A stretch of DNA of 64,000 nt from Pseudomonas tritici (lineage in GTDB: Bacteria > Pseudomonadota > Gammaproteobacteria > Pseudomonadales > Pseudomonadaceae). The first letter of the stretch is position 1. Each line of letters starts with the position of its first letter. The stretch covers positions 4,092,001 to 4,156,000 of the forward strand of contig NZ_CP077084.1 of assembly GCF_014268275.3 (NCBI RefSeq). The letters are read 5' to 3'. Position numbers and translations under genes: made by a program. Of the stretch, positions 62,240-64,000 are shown one piece after another. Below the pieces are notes generated by a model that did no database searches, had not been told where the DNA came from, and saw only the letters and a list, made by a program, of their open reading frames with translations.

Positions 62240-64000
62240 TGGCAAACGTCCTCAACAAATCCGCAGGACGGCTGCGGTATAACTGCCACAACGGCCAGGC
62301 CGAGGCCAGCAAGGTCGCGAGCATCGCCAACCCGAGCAATTGAGCGAGCTGCCACGGGAACACCTGCAACGGCAGGCGCCAACCAAAGGCCTGCACATTG
62401 ATCACGGCGTCCAGGCACCAGGCCAACAGCAGGCCAAGCGGCAACGCCAGCACCAGCGTGAGTACCGCCAACAGCCAAGTCTGGCCCAAGTTGAGCAGCA
62501 TCAATTGCCGGCGCGTGACACCCAATGCCCACAGCGGTGCAAGTTGGCCAAGGCGGCTCTGGCTCTGGGTCAACAGGCTGATAAACAGCGCGACACCGGC
62601 CACACCCAACGTCAGGCTGTTCAACGCGGCAGTGGCGGCGAACGTACGTTCGAACACTTGGCTCGACCAGCCCTTGAGTTGCTGTTGGTCGACGATGCGA
62701 CTGTCTTCCAGGGCAAAGGCGCGTTGCACCTCACGCACCAGCGGCGCCACGTCCGACGGTGAAACCCGCAGGTTGAAACGCGCCGGTGACAGCGTCGGCC
62801 AGTGGGCCAACAGGTGCTGGGCATTGACCAGCACGTGGCCCTTGGGGTTGCCGTAATCGGCGTAGATCCCCACCAGTTTGGGCGCCCACACGCCGTGTGG
62901 CGTGGGGATGCTCACGCTATCACCGAGCTGCACACCGAGCCTGCGCGCGAGTTGCTCGCTGAGCATCAAGGTGTCGCCTTGCTGCAACTGGTCCCACGGT
63001 TCATTCGTCGCCTCAAGCAACGGCCAGTGCTGGCGATAGGTCGGGTCGTCGACCACGCCAAACAGGTCCGCTGGCCAGCCCTGCAATTGCACCGCGACCT
63101 GCCAGGTGGGCAGCACCGTTTTTACCAACGGTTGTTGCGCCAGCCAATGACTGAGCTGCTGCGCCTGCGCCGGGTTTTGCGGGTTGAGGTACAGCTCGGC
63201 GGTGAGACGCTGCTCCAGCCAGTTATTGAATGTGTGACGAAAACCCGAGGTCATGGAACCCGCGCCAATATTCGCGGCCAGGGCCAATAGCAAAGCCATC
63301 AGCGCAAGGCTCAACGCCGGCAACTGCTGGCGGCAGTCCGCCAGAAACCATTGGCCGAGCACCGAACGGCTGCGCCCCAACACGGCTTTGAGCAGGCCAT
63401 TGAGCACCACCGGCAAACCGAGGGCAGCGCCAAGCAACAAGGCGGCCATCAGCACAAAGCCGGCGGCCAGGCTATTGCCCAACCACAGCGCCAGCACCGC
63501 GATCAGCAGCGCAGCACTGGCCACCCAACCTTGACGGCGCAACCAGCGTCCATGCGCCTCATGCCAGGCCTGGGCGTTGGCCAGCGCCAGCAAGGGCAAG
63601 CGCGCCGCCCGCCATAAGCTGCTGGCGCCAGCGAGCAACGCGCCGAACAAGCTCAAGCCCAATCCCGCGCCCCACCACCACGGGCTCAGGCTTAACTGCC
63701 CCGCCACCTCGGCGCCATACAAGCCACGCAGGCTGGCCGCCACATCCGGCAGCAACAGACTGGCCAACAGGTAGCCGCTCGCCACGCCAAGCACGCCACC
63801 CAACAATGACAACACGCCCAGTTCGACACTCAGGCTGACGATCAACATCCGCACGCTGACCCCGCAGGCACGCAAGGTGCGCAACAGCCCGCGCCGCTGC
63901 TCCAGGGCCAGGCCGATGGCGGCGTGCACAATAAACAGCCCCACCACAAACGACAGGAAGCCCAGCGCATCGAGGTTCAGGTGAAAGCTATCGGTGAGGC
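62229..64000 (-). CDS. ABC transporter permease, FtsX/LolCE type (partial)
   Basis: The frame is open through the right edge (codons ...LTDSFHLNLDALGFLSFVVGLF before an internal GTG), so the gene is cut by the window. The visible 590 residues hold at least seven hydrophobic helices and two FtsX domains: GLFIVHAAIGLALEQRRGLLRTLRACG near the left end of the protein and QSRLGQLAPLWALGVTRRQLMLLNLGQTWLLAV near the C-terminus. Such permeases usually work with a separate ATPase (probably further right). The partner AttH-like lipoprotein overlaps its 3' end. Export of lipids or lipoproteins to the outer envelope is the family theme. Confidence 0.85.
   Translation of the reverse strand, partial: LTDSFHLNLDALGFLSFVVGLFIVHAAIGLALEQRRGLLRTLRACGVSVRMLIVSLSVELGVLSLLGGVLGVASGYLLASLLLPDVAASLRGLYGAEVAGQLSLSPWWWGAGLGLSLFGALLAGASSLWRAARLPLLALANAQAWHEAHGRWLRRQGWVASAALLIAVLALWLGNSLAAGFVLMAALLLGAALGLPVVLNGLLKAVLGRSRSVLGQWFLADCRQQLPALSLALMALLLALAANIGAGSMTSGFRHTFNNWLEQRLTAELYLNPQNPAQAQQLSHWLAQQPLVKTVLPTWQVAVQLQGWPADLFGVVDDPTYRQHWPLLEATNEPWDQLQQGDTLMLSEQLARRLGVQLGDSVSIPTPHGVWAPKLVGIYADYGNPKGHVLVNAQHLLAHWPTLSPARFNLRVSPSDVAPLVREVQRAFALEDSRIVDQQQLKGWSSQVFERTFAATAALNSLTLGVAGVALFISLLTQSQSRLGQLAPLWALGVTRRQLMLLNLGQTWLLAVLTLVLALPLGLLLAWCLDAVINVQAFGWRLPLQVFPWQLAQLLGLAMLATLLASAWPLWQLYRSRPADLLRTFANED

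Overview
The window is chromosomal DNA of a Pseudomonas, most likely of the P. fluorescens group. Evidence: the pyoverdine block pvdA-fpvI / pvdRT-opmQ, the proteostasis block tig-clpP-clpX-lon-hupB-ppiD beside a tRNA cluster and folD, high GC, and many intergenic palindromes of the GTGGGAGC...GCTCCCAC type (REP/REPIN families known from fluorescent pseudomonads). I see no phage, integrase, transposase or CRISPR array. All identifications come from reading the sequence; no database search was run.

Layout. 1-2.6 kb: 5' end of fadH, a nitrilase-fold protein coupled to an AraC regulator, and a 28-codon acidic ORF. 2.8-7.2 kb: a homodimeric-type pyruvate dehydrogenase E1, a stand-alone protein resembling only its C-terminal part, and a MarR regulator, tied together by one shared 17-bp box. 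7.2-10.7 kb: a DUF2242 lipoprotein, a LysR regulator divergent from an MFS gene broken by an in-frame amber codon, and a GNAT acetyltransferase. 10.8-21.4 kb: ppiD, a 76-nt tRNA-like element, hupB, lon, clpX, clpP, tig, four tRNA genes (Arg, His, Leu, His) and folD. 21.6-24.1 kb: pbpG and small envelope proteins.

24.3-30.1 kb: a tripartite RND efflux operon with the pump gene first. 30.0-32.1 kb: a two-gene operon (radical SAM protein plus DUF4130-type putative DNA repair protein) behind a near-consensus LexA box. 32.3-39.0 kb: the pyoverdine genes, with two PvdS-type promoters and a Fur-like box; no fpvR is present between fpvI and pvdR. 39.1-39.9 kb: an alpha/beta-hydrolase-like protein without its serine nucleophile.

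40.0-48.2 kb: a GntR regulator and a six-gene operon with a branched-chain-amino-acid-type ABC importer, an M20-family amidohydrolase/carbamoylase and an amidase; the likely substrate is an N-carbamoyl or amide compound. 48.6-57.4 kb: LysR and LacI regulators next to a polyol utilisation operon (sugar ABC importer, EltD-like dehydrogenase, FGGY kinase, DCXR-like reductase) with a LacI-type operator. 57.7-64.0 kb: a membrane di-iron hydroxylase coupled to a beta-propeller protein, a secreted PPC-type protein, and an AttH-like lipoprotein behind an FtsX-type permease that runs off the end.

The points most worth follow-up are the LexA-controlled radical SAM/DNA-repair pair, the E1 plus stand-alone E1 C-terminal module sharing one regulatory box, the tRNA-like RNA after hupB, the polyol operon, and four enzyme-fold proteins whose catalytic residues appear lost.
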